Source of the DNA: JACJYE01 sp964432875
GTDB lineage: Bacteria; Bacteroidota; Bacteroidia; Chitinophagales; Saprospiraceae
DNA: 14,547 bases
Direction of reading: 5' to 3'
NCBI GenBank assembly: GCA_964432875.1
Contig: CAYSPJ010000125.1
Span: 1 to 14,547, forward strand
This document shows, one piece after another, positions 1 to 7,819 of the stretch. Below the pieces are notes generated by a model that was not told the origin of the DNA, did no database searches, and worked only from the letters and a program-made list of their open reading frames with translations. The first letter of the stretch is position 1. Each line of letters starts with the position of its first letter. The position numbers were made by a program, and so were the translations under genes.

Positions 1-2224
1 TGGGGCTGCTGGTCTTTCTCTTCCCACAAAAAAGCAACCAGGGCCGCTGCGGCTTGAGGGGTGCCTGCAGTCTGTAGCGCGTCGAAGGCCCATTCTAAAC
101 CCTGCTCTGCTTGCTCTACCAGCACCGGCACTGCCAGGTCGCCCATCTGCGCCAACAGCGGACGCGCCGCCGGGTAAGTCGAAGCGCATCGCGCCAAAAT
201 CTCGGCAGCCTGCGGCAGGTTGCTCCAGGCGAGGGCCTGGGCAGCAGCTTGGCGTCGGGCAGGTGGGGCGGATGAATCGCCTACTGTTTGAGCAAGAAAA
301 CCAAACACCTGCTGCCCGCGTTGCTGGGGGTTGGTGACCACTGCAGCGAAGGCGCGCGTCACGGCCTCGCCGGTTGCGCCCTCCTCGCCCAGCCGCGCTT
401 GGAAGGTTCGGATAATCTCTTGCGCCAAGCCCTCTTCTACCTGCTGCGCGTCGCCCAGGCATTCAAAGGCCAGGATGGGATGCTCGGCGAAAAGCGCGCG
501 GATGAGGCTGGTGCCATCGTGCGGCAAGCCACACCACAGCTTGACTGTCTCGCGCCAAGCATCGGGGTCGGCCTGGAAACGCCTCAGTAGGCCATCGGCG
601 TCATCCTGCAGCTTCTGCGCGGTGAAGAACTCCTGCAAAGTAAGGTGCGCGAATTGGTAGCGCAGGCCGCCATCTACTGCCAACAGCAGGCCGCTGCGCG
701 CGACCATCTCTTCCAGCAGCGGACGGGCCTCCTCCGCCTTACGGCTCAGTTCGGGCAATACCTTCGAAATTTCCCTCAGCACCGTGGCCACATCCACGCT
801 GCGCCGGTCGCGCCCGCCCAATGCTGCGTTATCCTGGAAGAACAGCGCCAGGTGCTGCAATACCAGTCGTTTTTCATCCACCGTATAGTGATTGGGCGTC
901 CCGCGCGCTGCGTCCCACTGTTCCAGCAATACGGCCAGCGACTTGTCGTAAAAAGCCGTACGGGAGTGCGGCAGCACGAAGGGCGTATCGGTATAGAGAT
1001 AGGCAATGATGGTCAGCAGGAGCGGGTTGCGCGCCAGGCCCATGATGGGGGGGCGCTCGCGCAGGTTGCGCAGCAGATGCTCGGGCGATTTGTCGGGCGG
1101 CATCTGCGGTTGCCAAGAGGCGAGGAAACGCTGAATCTGCTGGTCGCTGAACTCGGCTATTTCCAGCCGCTGCTGTACCAGGTCATCGAACTCGCCATTG
1201 TAAACAGCGGTGCGGCAGGAGATGACTGCCCGCACCTGCCGATGGCGTTCCAGCAAATCCTTGATCTGCCGAACGACGCACAGGCGCGCCTCGCGAGCCA
1301 CCTCGTCCAGACCATCGAAGAGCAACAGGAACAAGCCGTGCTCCAGCCCTGCCGCGACGAAGCGCTCGCCGCCGGGGAACTTGTTGGCTTCCAGCACCTA
1401 CGCCAGATGCTTGTCCAGCGGGTCTTTAGACTCACTCAAGCGGTTGAGCTCAAGCAGTACGGGGATGGGCTGTCCGGGAAAATCCGCCAGTCCGCCCTCG
1501 GCGTAGTGCAGCGCCAGCCGCCGGAGCAGCATCGTCTTGCCCGCGCCCGGCGCGCCGGTAATCATCAGCCATTTGTCTTTGGCGATGGCAGCGTAAGCGT
1601 CAATCAGGTGAGCAGTCTGGGCATCGCTGACCTTGAGCGGCACATAAACCTCGCGCATCTCCAGCGGGCGGCCAGGGCGGAAAGGGATGTTGAGCCGTTC
1701 ATAGCGCGCCACCAAAGCGCGCCGATAGCGCTTGAGCGCCAACCCCCAGAACGGGCGGTAGCCTGCCAGCCGCCGGTAGATGCCTTCCAGAAGCCATCTG
1801 ACCCCTTTGGAAAGACCGTCTTTGATCGCATCGCGTAAGATGAGCAACAAAAAGAGGATGATAGCCGCTATCCAGCCGACATTGGGGACCATCGACTCCC
1901 ACAGCGCTTGGGCGGCACAGCAGCAGTATAGGCCGTATCGTAAATCTGCTGCACTTCCAACAGGGGAAGCCCCACGGTACCCGCCGGCGCGCCAAAGAGC
2001 AGGTTCAGGTCGGTCGTGCTCGCCTGGGAGCGGCCTGAGGCGGCATCCTGTTGGGCGCGTTGCTGAATCAATTGCACCAACGAGTCGCGCGACATCGGCG
2101 GCGCGGGCGTTTGCGCTAACACGAGGCAGCCCCAAAGCAGCAGAAAAACCACTATGCCGCCACCCGGCCAAAGCCTTCTGGCAGCCGAGCGGTTGAAAAA
2201 GTTGGCGATTAAGGCGTTTAGCAT
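1..2224 (-). pseudogene. Membrane-anchored NACHT NTPase with HEAT-like tail, interrupted twice, C-terminus beyond window
   Basis: Read from ATG at 2224 leftwards. The first about 100 residues hold a hydrophobic signal/anchor (about residues 24-38, ending VLAQ) and a short hydrophilic region. A second membrane segment follows (GWIAAIILFLLLILRD, about 1833-1880), then a basic linker and the NACHT domain: Walker A GAPGAGKT (1533-1556), Walker B LFLLFDGLDEV (1302-1334), VISCRT after it, NPLLLTIIAYLY, and the winged-helix motif FAHLTLQEFF near 640. Alanine-rich helical repeats resembling HEAT fill about 1-470 and run off the edge. Two lesions break it: the reading frame shifts near 1905-1925 (one base missing), and an in-frame TAG sits at 1398-1400 between Walker A and Walker B. 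The 465 codons downstream of the TAG are open. NACHT proteins are STAND NTPases that switch on ligand binding; several bacterial ones defend against phage. A membrane-bound sensor role is inference. It is either a young pseudogene or an assembly with two errors. Confidence 0.85.
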
Positions 2225-2269
2225 AACATTTTCACTACGATAGTTTAATGCGATACGATTGTCTTGGTT

Positions 2270-2446
2270 TTACATCTTGTTGATGTAAGCAAGACTTATA
2301 AGGAGCCGCATCAGCAGCACGCGCAGGGCGACCAACTCATCGCAGATTTCCTCCGCCTCGCCGTTGACGTGGAGCATGCTGCGGCCATCCGTCACCCTCT
2401 GGATGACGATGTTTTGGTAGCCGGTGATGTGGGCTTCGTGGCTCAT
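2270..2446 (-). CDS. 58-aa protein resembling the N-terminal module of STAND/effector-associated proteins
   Basis: ATG at 2446, TAA at 2270-2272. The protein begins MSHEAHITGYQNIVIQRV, continues with a second strand-like segment (SMLHVNGE) and then a helix (EEICDELVALRVLLMRLL). The pattern NIVIQ-x-V followed by a V-N-G strand and an E/L-rich helix recalls short modules at the N-terminus of Bacteroidota and cyanobacterial STAND or TIR-type proteins; this is from memory, not a search. It lies 45 bp upstream of the NACHT gene on the same strand, so co-transcription is likely. TATATTTA on the minus strand at 2488-2495 is a weak candidate -7 box, without a visible TTTG partner. No Shine-Dalgarno site is seen. 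The odd tail (ISLAYINKM) could mean that it is the truncated remnant of a longer protein. Confidence 0.5.
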   Translation of the reverse strand: MSHEAHITGYQNIVIQRVTDGRSMLHVNGEAEEICDELVALRVLLMRLLISLAYINKM

Positions 2447-2553
2447 AACGCTATGTTTTATTGCGCGGCACTCGGGGTTTTGTGGGGTAAATATAGCAGT
2501 TTTTGGGATTGGGTTGATACTCGCCGTAGGTAGCAGAGGCCAAAAAGATAGCT

Positions 2554-2581
2554 GCGAGTGGCGAGTGGCGAGCTACGAGCG
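2554..2581. repeat. GCGAGTG tandem heptamers
   Basis: Two exact tandem copies of GCGAGTG (2554-2567) are followed by two diverged copies (GCGAGCT, ACGAGCG). Confidence 0.6.
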
Positions 2582-2590
2582 GTTTTTGAA

Positions 2591-2667
2591 CGCGAATTTC
2601 CGCGAATGACGGCGCGAATGAGCGCGAATGGCGAGGGCAGCAGCGCGTGGGTTGGCGTGCATTCGCG
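2591..2667. repeat. CGCGAAT interspersed units with an inverted copy
   Basis: CGCGAAT occurs at 2591, 2601, 2613 and 2623, at 10-12 bp intervals. Its reverse complement ATTCGCG lies at 2661-2667. The inverted copy sits in the loop region of a 7-bp inverted repeat, GGGTTGG (2649-2655) and CCAACCC (2670-2676). Confidence 0.6.
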
Positions 2668-2703
2668 TTCCAACCCGAGCGCGGTGAGCGAGTTGCATCG
2701 CGC

Positions 2704-2720
2704 GCCGGTCAGAGACTGGC
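2704..2720. repeat. Short REP-like hairpin
   Basis: GCCGGTC (2704-2710) pairs with GACTGGC (2714-2720) around a 3-nt loop, with one G-T wobble. It may be one copy of a dispersed palindromic family. Confidence 0.4.
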
Positions 2721-2813
2721 ACTTTGGACCGCGTACGGACGTAGGCTGTAGCGAGCAGGAGTAAGCAGGAGCTTATCAACAAGCTGGCAAGCAGTGGGTG
2801 AGGAATGGCTTAA

Positions 2814-2975
2814 GAGCTTGTTCAGGTTTTATCCTTCGCGCTCCAATGGCCACTTTTTCGCCTACACTTCGTTGCAAAAACGACCTTCGTAGCGCTGCTA
2901 CGTTCCCATTTTTGCGCCTCGTTTAAGCAAAAAATTGACTCATTGGGATATCAAAAACAAAACCTGAACAAGCTC
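2814..2975. mobile_element. 162-bp MITE-like palindromic element
   Basis: Perfect 17-bp terminal inverted repeats, GAGCTTGTTCAGGTTTT at 2814-2830 and its complement at 2959-2975, bound the element. The two halves also align imperfectly along their whole length: CCAATG (near 2853) against CATTGG (2941), GCAAAAA against TTTTTGC, and CGTAGC/GCTACG at the centre. The transcript would fold into one long hairpin. There is no coding capacity. No target-site duplication longer than a possible AA is visible. Length and structure fit a non-autonomous transposable element mobilised by a transposase elsewhere. It lies about 34 bp past the mtnA stop and could also end transcription there. Confidence 0.65.
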
Positions 2976-3008
2976 AAGCTTGGCACGATAGGCAAATCAC
3001 AAGCCGCC

Positions 3009-4118
3009 CTACCCAGCCTCCGGAAACAATTCCAGGATGTCCTGCTCATTAGCCGCGCAGATGCCCCTTTCCGTGATCAAGCCTGTCACTAGCCGGGCGG
3101 GGGTCACGTCGAAGGCGTAGTTGGCTGCCGGGCTGTCGCGTGGGGTAATGCGTACCCGGTAAATTTTGCCGTTGAACCAGCCCTGGACGAACTGTACCTC
3201 CTCCGGCTCGCGCAGCTCGATGGGGATTTCGTCCAGGCCGTCGCGCAGGCTGAAGTCGAAGGAAGAAGAGGGTAGTGCGACGTAGAAGGGGATGCCGTTG
3301 TCTTTAGCGGCCAGCGCTTTAAGGTAGGTGCCGATTTTGTTGGCCACGTCGCCGGTGCGGGTGGTGCGGTCGCTACCGACGAGGACGAGGTCCACCAGGC
3401 CATGTTGCATGAGGTGGCCGCCGGTATTATCGGCGATGACGGTATGGGAAATGCCTTGTTGCAGCAGCTCATAGGCAGTGATGGCAGCACCCTGGTTGCG
3501 GGGCCGGGTTTCATCTACCCACACATGGACGGCGATACCAGCTTGCTGGGCAGCGTAGATAGGCGCCGTGGCCGTGCCATGATCAATACAAGCCAGCCAG
3601 CCCGCATTGCAGTGGGTGAGGATATTGACGGGTTTGCCTTTCTTTTTGCGGCTGATTTTTTTGATCAACTCCAGCCCGTGCTCGCCGATGAGCTGGCACT
3701 GTTGTACGCTTTCCTCCGTAATGTCATGGGCGGCCTGCAGGGCGGCTGCGGGTATAGCGGCAGGGTCGTCAGTATGTTCGATAGCAGCCATGACGCGCTT
3801 GAGGGCGTAGGCCAGGTTGACGGCGGTGGGGCGGGTATTAGCCAGCAGCTCGGCACTGTGTTTTAAGTATGCTTGCCGTTGGTCCTTTTTCGGCGGCAAG
3901 GCCAGGGTGGCGAGGTAGAGGCCGTAAGCTGCCGCGCTGCCGATCAGGGGCGCGCCGCGCAGGTGCATGTCTCTTATGGCGTGGGCCACCTCTTCTGGGC
4001 TGCTCAGGTCTTCAATGTGAAATTCATGCGGCAGAAATCGTTGGTCAATAATCTGTAGGGTGGCAGCGTCTCCCTCTTTAAGCCAGATAGTGCGGTAATG
4101 TTTACCGTTGATTTTCAT
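3009..4118 (-). CDS. mtnA: S-methyl-5-thioribose-1-phosphate isomerase
   Basis: This enzyme of the methionine salvage pathway converts 5-methylthioribose-1-phosphate to methylthioribulose-1-phosphate in the cytoplasm. Family marks are RGAP near residue 55, the catalytic Cys in THCNAG (Cys170), the ETRP motif, and the catalytic Asp in VGSDRT (Asp250), followed by TGDVANKIGTY; the C-terminal AFDVTPARLVTGLITERG is typical. I chose ATG 4118 (369 aa, MKINGKHYRTIWLKEGD), because MtnA proteins begin just before this strand. An upstream in-frame ATG at 4190 would add 24 residues and overlap the end of trkH by 16 bp. With the start at 4118 the gap to trkH is 56 bp. No other mtn gene is in the window; the gene appears to ride in the trk operon. 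Product identification is firm; only the start is open. Confidence 0.95.
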   Translation of the reverse strand: MKINGKHYRTIWLKEGDAATLQIIDQRFLPHEFHIEDLSSPEEVAHAIRDMHLRGAPLIGSAAAYGLYLATLALPPKKDQRQAYLKHSAELLANTRPTAVNLAYALKRVMAAIEHTDDPAAIPAAALQAAHDITEESVQQCQLIGEHGLELIKKISRKKKGKPVNILTHCNAGWLACIDHGTATAPIYAAQQAGIAVHVWVDETRPRNQGAAITAYELLQQGISHTVIADNTGGHLMQHGLVDLVLVGSDRTTRTGDVANKIGTYLKALAAKDNGIPFYVALPSSSFDFSLRDGLDEIPIELREPEEVQFVQGWFNGKIYRVRITPRDSPAANYAFDVTPARLVTGLITERGICAANEQDILELFPEAG

Positions 4119-4174
4119 GAGCGGGCATTTTGCCACAAATTTAACAGAAATTGTCGGATGTATTAGCTGCTCAT

Positions 4175-5629
4175 TTAGTTGGACTTCCAAAAATAGGGCG
4201 TAAAGAGCACCAGGATGGTAAATATTTCCAGCCTGCCTAGCAGCATCAGGAAAGCCAGGAAGATCTTCAGGTGTTCGGGCAGCCAGGCGAAATTATCCAC
4301 GGGGCCTACGTTGCCGATGCCAGGGCCAACGTTGCCCAGGGAAGTGGCTACCGCGCCCACGGCAGTCATGAAATCTAACCCCATAATAGATGCGCCAATG
4401 ACCCCGATTACAAAGAGGATGAGATAGAGCAACAAGAAGATGATGATGTGCATGAGGATGCGGCCAGTTACGACCTGCCCATTGAGCTTAAGCGGTACCA
4501 GAGCCCTTGGATGGAGGATGCGCTTAAACTCCAGAATGGAGTTTTTGAAAAAGACCAGATGGCGGATCAGTTTGATCCCGCCGCTAGTAGAGCCAGCGCT
4601 GGCCCCCAGAAAAAGCATGATGAAAAAAAGCATCGTCATACTGCTCCCCCAGGCGGTGTAGTCAGCGGAAACAAAGCCAGTAGTGGTGATGACCGAAACG
4701 ATTTGAAAAAGGCTGTCCCGAAAGGAATTTTCCCAGCCCAGCCCAGTTTTGGTTTTCACCACCAGGGTAACTACAATGGTCAAAAGAGCTAGCAGGAATA
4801 AATAAGCCCGAAATTCGTCGCTTTTCCAAACCTTGTTAAACTTCCCTTTCAAGCCAAAGTAGATCAGGGTAAAGTTGGTGCCGGCCAGGAACATAAAGGC
4901 GATAATGATGTACTGAATGAGCGGCAGATGGGCAAAAGCTGCTATGCTGTCGTTGCGGGTAGAAAAACCGCCGGTAGCCATGGTCGTAAAGGCGTGGTTG
5001 ATCGCTTCATACCACGACATGCCCGCCAGGACTAAAAGGATGGCCAGCATGCCAGTGAGCGCTACGTAAACCAACCATAGCCTTTTTGCGGTCTCCTGGA
5101 TGCGGGGGTGGATTTTATCGGAAGTAGGCCCCGGTGCTTCGGCTACGAACAATTCGATGCCGCCGATGCCGAGGATGGGGAAGATCGCCACGGTAAGCAC
5201 CACGATACCCATGCCGCCAATCCACTGCGTGAGGCTGCGCCAGTACAAAATACCTTTAGGGACCACTTCGATATCGGTAAGCACCGAAGCGCCAGTGGTC
5301 GTGGTGCCGGAGATGGCTTCGAATAATGCGCTGCTGATTTGGGGTATGACCCCGCTAAGGATATAGGGCAGCATCCCAAATACGGCCATGACGAGCCAAC
5401 CCACGGCGACAATCAGGTAGCCTTCCCGCTTTTTGATGGCATTATTGCCAGGGAATGGCGCAAACCAAAGTACCCCCCCCGTCACAATGCTGATGAGCCC
5501 CGAATAAAATAGTGGTAAGGCATCCCCTGATTTGAATACCCAGGAAACCGGCAGCCCCGTCCACATCAGCCCTCCGATGAGGAAAAGCAGTACTGCAATG
5601 ACGCGGGCGATGGGGCGGATGTTGATCAC
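4175..5629 (-). CDS. trkH: TrkH-family potassium uptake channel subunit
   Basis: Integral inner-membrane protein of 484 aa with the four-fold pore repeat of the Trk/Ktr/HKT family. Filter loops are visible at TTTTGAS (109-115), TTMATGGFST (215-224), ITTTGFVS (314-321) and TSLGNVGPG (429-437). GSTSGGIKLIR (346-356) corresponds to the gating loop after the third filter, and HPRIQETAKR follows the TM4 region. It passes K+ inward and is gated by the TrkA ring. The start is GTG at 5629-5627, sharing its first G with the trkA stop codon (TAGTG), which implies translational coupling and matched dosage. Length is normal for TrkH. The last hydrophobic segment ends at FTPYFWKSN, right at the stop, as in many TrkH proteins. 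Identification is firm. Confidence 0.96.
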   Translation of the reverse strand: MINIRPIARVIAVLLFLIGGLMWTGLPVSWVFKSGDALPLFYSGLISIVTGGVLWFAPFPGNNAIKKREGYLIVAVGWLVMAVFGMLPYILSGVIPQISSALFEAISGTTTTGASVLTDIEVVPKGILYWRSLTQWIGGMGIVVLTVAIFPILGIGGIELFVAEAPGPTSDKIHPRIQETAKRLWLVYVALTGMLAILLVLAGMSWYEAINHAFTTMATGGFSTRNDSIAAFAHLPLIQYIIIAFMFLAGTNFTLIYFGLKGKFNKVWKSDEFRAYLFLLALLTIVVTLVVKTKTGLGWENSFRDSLFQIVSVITTTGFVSADYTAWGSSMTMLFFIMLFLGASAGSTSGGIKLIRHLVFFKNSILEFKRILHPRALVPLKLNGQVVTGRILMHIIIFLLLYLILFVIGVIGASIMGLDFMTAVGAVATSLGNVGPGIGNVGPVDNFAWLPEHLKIFLAFLMLLGRLEIFTILVLFTPYFWKSN

Positions 5630-6969
5630 TAGTGGAAAAGTTTTTCCAGTTTGTTAATAGCTTCAGGCAGGGCAAAAATGATGACCTTATCGGCTACCTG
5701 CAATTGAAATTCCCCATCGGGGATGAGGGTCTCCTCACCCCGGATGACGCTGCCGATGAGGGCCGTTTTAGGGAAGTGTAGCTCCTTCAACGGCTTCTTG
5801 GTGATTTGATTGGATTTATGGACGATGAATTCGATGATTTCCGCATCTACCCCGTGCAGGCTGGTGATGGCCTCGACCTGGCCTTTGCGCACAAAGCGGA
5901 AAATGTTGTTGGCAGCAATCAGCTTTTTGTTGATGAGCGTATCCACCCCGATATTTTGAGAAATATGGATGTACTCTTTGTTCTCTACCTGGGCGATGGT
6001 TTTATAAACTCCGTGATTTTTTGCCGTAAGGCTGGCGATGATATTCGCTTCAGAGTTGCCGGATAGGGCTACGAAGGCATCCATATTGTCGAGCCCTTCT
6101 TCCTGAAGCAGGTCGATATCGCTGGGTTCACCGTTGATAATCAAGGTATTGCTGAGCTCTTCCGATAGCCTTTTGCAGCGCTCTTTATCCTTTTCGATGA
6201 GGGTGACGTTGTACTCATCCTCCAGGCGCTTGGCTGTAGCCAGCGCCAGGTCAGTGCCGCCCAGGATCATCACACTCTTGACCTTGATTTTTTTCTTGCC
6301 CACCAGGTTGATCAGCCGGTCGGTATTGTCCTTGCGGGTAATGAAGTAAATATGGTCACCACGCCGCAGGATGGTGTTGCCACGGGGGATGATGGTGCGG
6401 TGCCCGCGCAAAATAGCAATGGGCCGCAGTGTGACATCTAATTCGATACCATGGATGTCCGCTATCTGGTTGTTGACCAAAGGAGAGTTTTCGTCTAGCG
6501 TGACGCCGACGAGGCTGATTTTACCATCTTCAAATTCAAAGTGATCGGTAAAAGAGCACTCTCGGATCAGACGGTAGATTTCTTCTGCGGCCAGCATGGT
6601 GGGAGAAATGAGGGAATCAATCCCCAACTGGCGAAACACGTCTCTTTGGCTCTCGGTCAGATACTCCTGATTATTTACCCGGGCGATGGTTTGCCGTGCC
6701 CCCATCTTCTTGGCCAGGATAGCCGTTACCAGGTTGTTTTTTTCCGAAGTAGTAACGGCCAGGACGAGCTGCGCACGCCCTACATCGGCCTGTTGGAGGA
6801 TGTCGATTGAAGAAGAGTCCCCGCGCAAGGTCATCACGTCCAGGTGGGTTGAAGCATAGTCCAGCACTTCCTGGTCAGAATCGATCAGGACGATATCCTG
6901 ATTTTCGTAGGCCAGCAATTCAGTCAGGTGGAAGCCTACGTCTCCTGCCCCTGCTATGATAATTTTCAT
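5629..6969 (-). CDS. trkA: TrkA, NAD(H)-binding regulatory subunit of the Trk potassium channel
   Basis: Cytoplasmic gating protein of 446 aa with two RCK-N/RCK-C units. The first Rossmann motif is GAGDVG (residues 6-11), with the acidic ribose-binding residue in LIDSD (28-32). The first RCK-C is about 145-225. The second Rossmann fold begins VMILGGTDLALATA (233-246), with LIEKD at 257-261, and the second RCK-C is about 370-446. The first glycine motif is canonical. The second reads GGTDLA and lacks the later glycines, so nucleotide binding there may be weak. It precedes trkH with a one-base overlap and is probably the first gene of trkA-trkH-mtnA. Upstream, 6970-7170 is a divergent intergenic region facing the phosphatase gene; I could not pick a convincing promoter in it. 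The ATG at 6969 is the natural start, because the beta strand KIIIAG begins at once. Confidence 0.96.
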   Translation of the reverse strand: MKIIIAGAGDVGFHLTELLAYENQDIVLIDSDQEVLDYASTHLDVMTLRGDSSSIDILQQADVGRAQLVLAVTTSEKNNLVTAILAKKMGARQTIARVNNQEYLTESQRDVFRQLGIDSLISPTMLAAEEIYRLIRECSFTDHFEFEDGKISLVGVTLDENSPLVNNQIADIHGIELDVTLRPIAILRGHRTIIPRGNTILRRGDHIYFITRKDNTDRLINLVGKKKIKVKSVMILGGTDLALATAKRLEDEYNVTLIEKDKERCKRLSEELSNTLIINGEPSDIDLLQEEGLDNMDAFVALSGNSEANIIASLTAKNHGVYKTIAQVENKEYIHISQNIGVDTLINKKLIAANNIFRFVRKGQVEAITSLHGVDAEIIEFIVHKSNQITKKPLKELHFPKTALIGSVIRGEETLIPDGEFQLQVADKVIIFALPEAINKLEKLFH

Positions 6970-7170
6970 CGCTACTAATGGCGTTTAGCATCTGGCGCAG
7001 CGGCCTGCTTTAGCGAGGCAGCACGCAATGCCGTAGATGATGCAGTTATAAAACCATATTTCAGAACAATTCGCGCTTAAATTGTTTTCCTTTTGACGAG
7101 GTAAAGTTAAAGCGGTCCAGCACTTTGCTGAATATTGAAGACAAATATCGGACATCAAATTGTATATTCC

Positions 7171-7635
7171 ATGAAAATATTAATGGTTTGCCTAGGAAAC
7201 ATCTGCCGCTCGCCTCTGGCCGAGGGGATTATGAAGCACAAAGCAGCCGAACGCGGCCTGGATTGGCAGGTGGATTCTGCCGGCACCGGCGCCTGGCACC
7301 TCGGCGAGCGGCCTGATTCCCGCTCCATCCAAACCGCCCGCAAATACGGCCTGGATATCACGGGCCAACGCGCCCGCCAGATCAACGCTTCCGACCTGGA
7401 GCAGTTCGACCTCATCCTCGCCATGGATAAATCTAACTACGAGGACATTCAGCGCTTGGCCAATAGCCGCCTGCAAAGCAGCAAAGTACAGTTGATTCTG
7501 GACTACGTCGAGCCCGGTCGCCAACGCAGCGTACCCGATCCTTATTGGGACGACGACGGCTTCGACCAGGTCTATCAGATGCTGGACGAGGCCTGCGAGC
7601 GGGTCATCGCAGCTCATGCGGCGAGCGGTAGCTGA
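7171..7635 (+). CDS. Low-molecular-weight protein tyrosine phosphatase
   Basis: 154-aa cytoplasmic phosphatase. The P-loop CLGNICRSP (C7 to R13) is the C-x5-R-S signature, with Cys7 as nucleophile. DPYW near residue 123 supplies the general-acid Asp. TGAWHLGERPDSRS and LAMDKSNYEDI are further family marks. The start at 7171 puts the first strand MKILMVCLGN at the N-terminus as in the family; an in-frame ATG at 7135 would add 12 atypical residues. Relatives act on tyrosine-phosphorylated proteins or on phosphoarginine; the substrate here is unknown. The gene is divergent from trkA and stands alone, with 184 bp to the next gene. Confidence 0.95.
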   Translation: MKILMVCLGNICRSPLAEGIMKHKAAERGLDWQVDSAGTGAWHLGERPDSRSIQTARKYGLDITGQRARQINASDLEQFDLILAMDKSNYEDIQRLANSRLQSSKVQLILDYVEPGRQRSVPDPYWDDDGFDQVYQMLDEACERVIAAHAASGS

Positions 7636-7756
7636 ATTTCTCCCGCTGGATAATAGACTGTGAATTTCAAAAATGGCGGCCAGGAGGAGGGTTCGACTTT
7701 TCCAGGGCAACACAACAGCTCCATTTTGACGCGTTTCAAGGTTTTTCCCAAAAAAA

Positions 7757-7788
7757 CTTGACTTTGTCCCAGAAAATGCTTATATTAG
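7757..7788 (+). promoter_or_regulatory. Promoter of the coiled-coil gene
   Basis: TTGACT at 7758-7763 and TATATT at 7781-7786 are 17 bp apart, a good sigma70-type pair. In Bacteroidota terms the same bases read CTTG, 20 nt, then TATATTAG, close to TTTG-N19-21-TAnnTTTG. An A-rich leader (TTTTTAAAAAAAATTACAC) leads to the ATG at 7820. Confidence 0.65.
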
Positions 7789-7819
7789 GCGTATTACATG
7801 TTTTTAAAAAAAATTACAC

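Larger units (their letters stand above)
2447..3008. other. Gene-free interval rich in dispersed repeats
   Basis: I see no convincing coding region here. Open frames are short and made of repeat sequence. The interval holds GCGAGTG heptamers (2554-2581), CGCGAAT units (2591-2629), two small hairpins (2649-2676 and 2704-2720) and a 162-bp palindromic element (2814-2975). It separates the NACHT unit from the 3' end of mtnA, both on the minus strand. Confidence 0.75.

Noticed and set aside
645..1838. 397-codon open frame on the plus strand
   Set aside because: It is the exact antisense of the NACHT gene, whose minus-strand reading gives Walker A, Walker B and HLTLQEFF motifs; the plus-strand product has no recognisable features.
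1900..1930. Programmed -1 frameshift in the NACHT gene
   Set aside because: No X-XXY-YYZ slippery heptamer or clear downstream structure is visible, and the gene carries a second lesion (TAG at 1398).
2264..2533. 89-codon plus-strand open frame
   Set aside because: Opposite the 58-aa gene and partly in repeat sequence; the translated product has no coherent pattern.
2591..2667. CRISPR-like array of CGCGAAT
   Set aside because: Units are only 7 bp with 3-5 bp between them; there are no spacer-length gaps and no cas genes.
7192..7713. 173-codon minus-strand open frame
   Set aside because: Opposite a clear low-molecular-weight tyrosine phosphatase with intact catalytic motifs.
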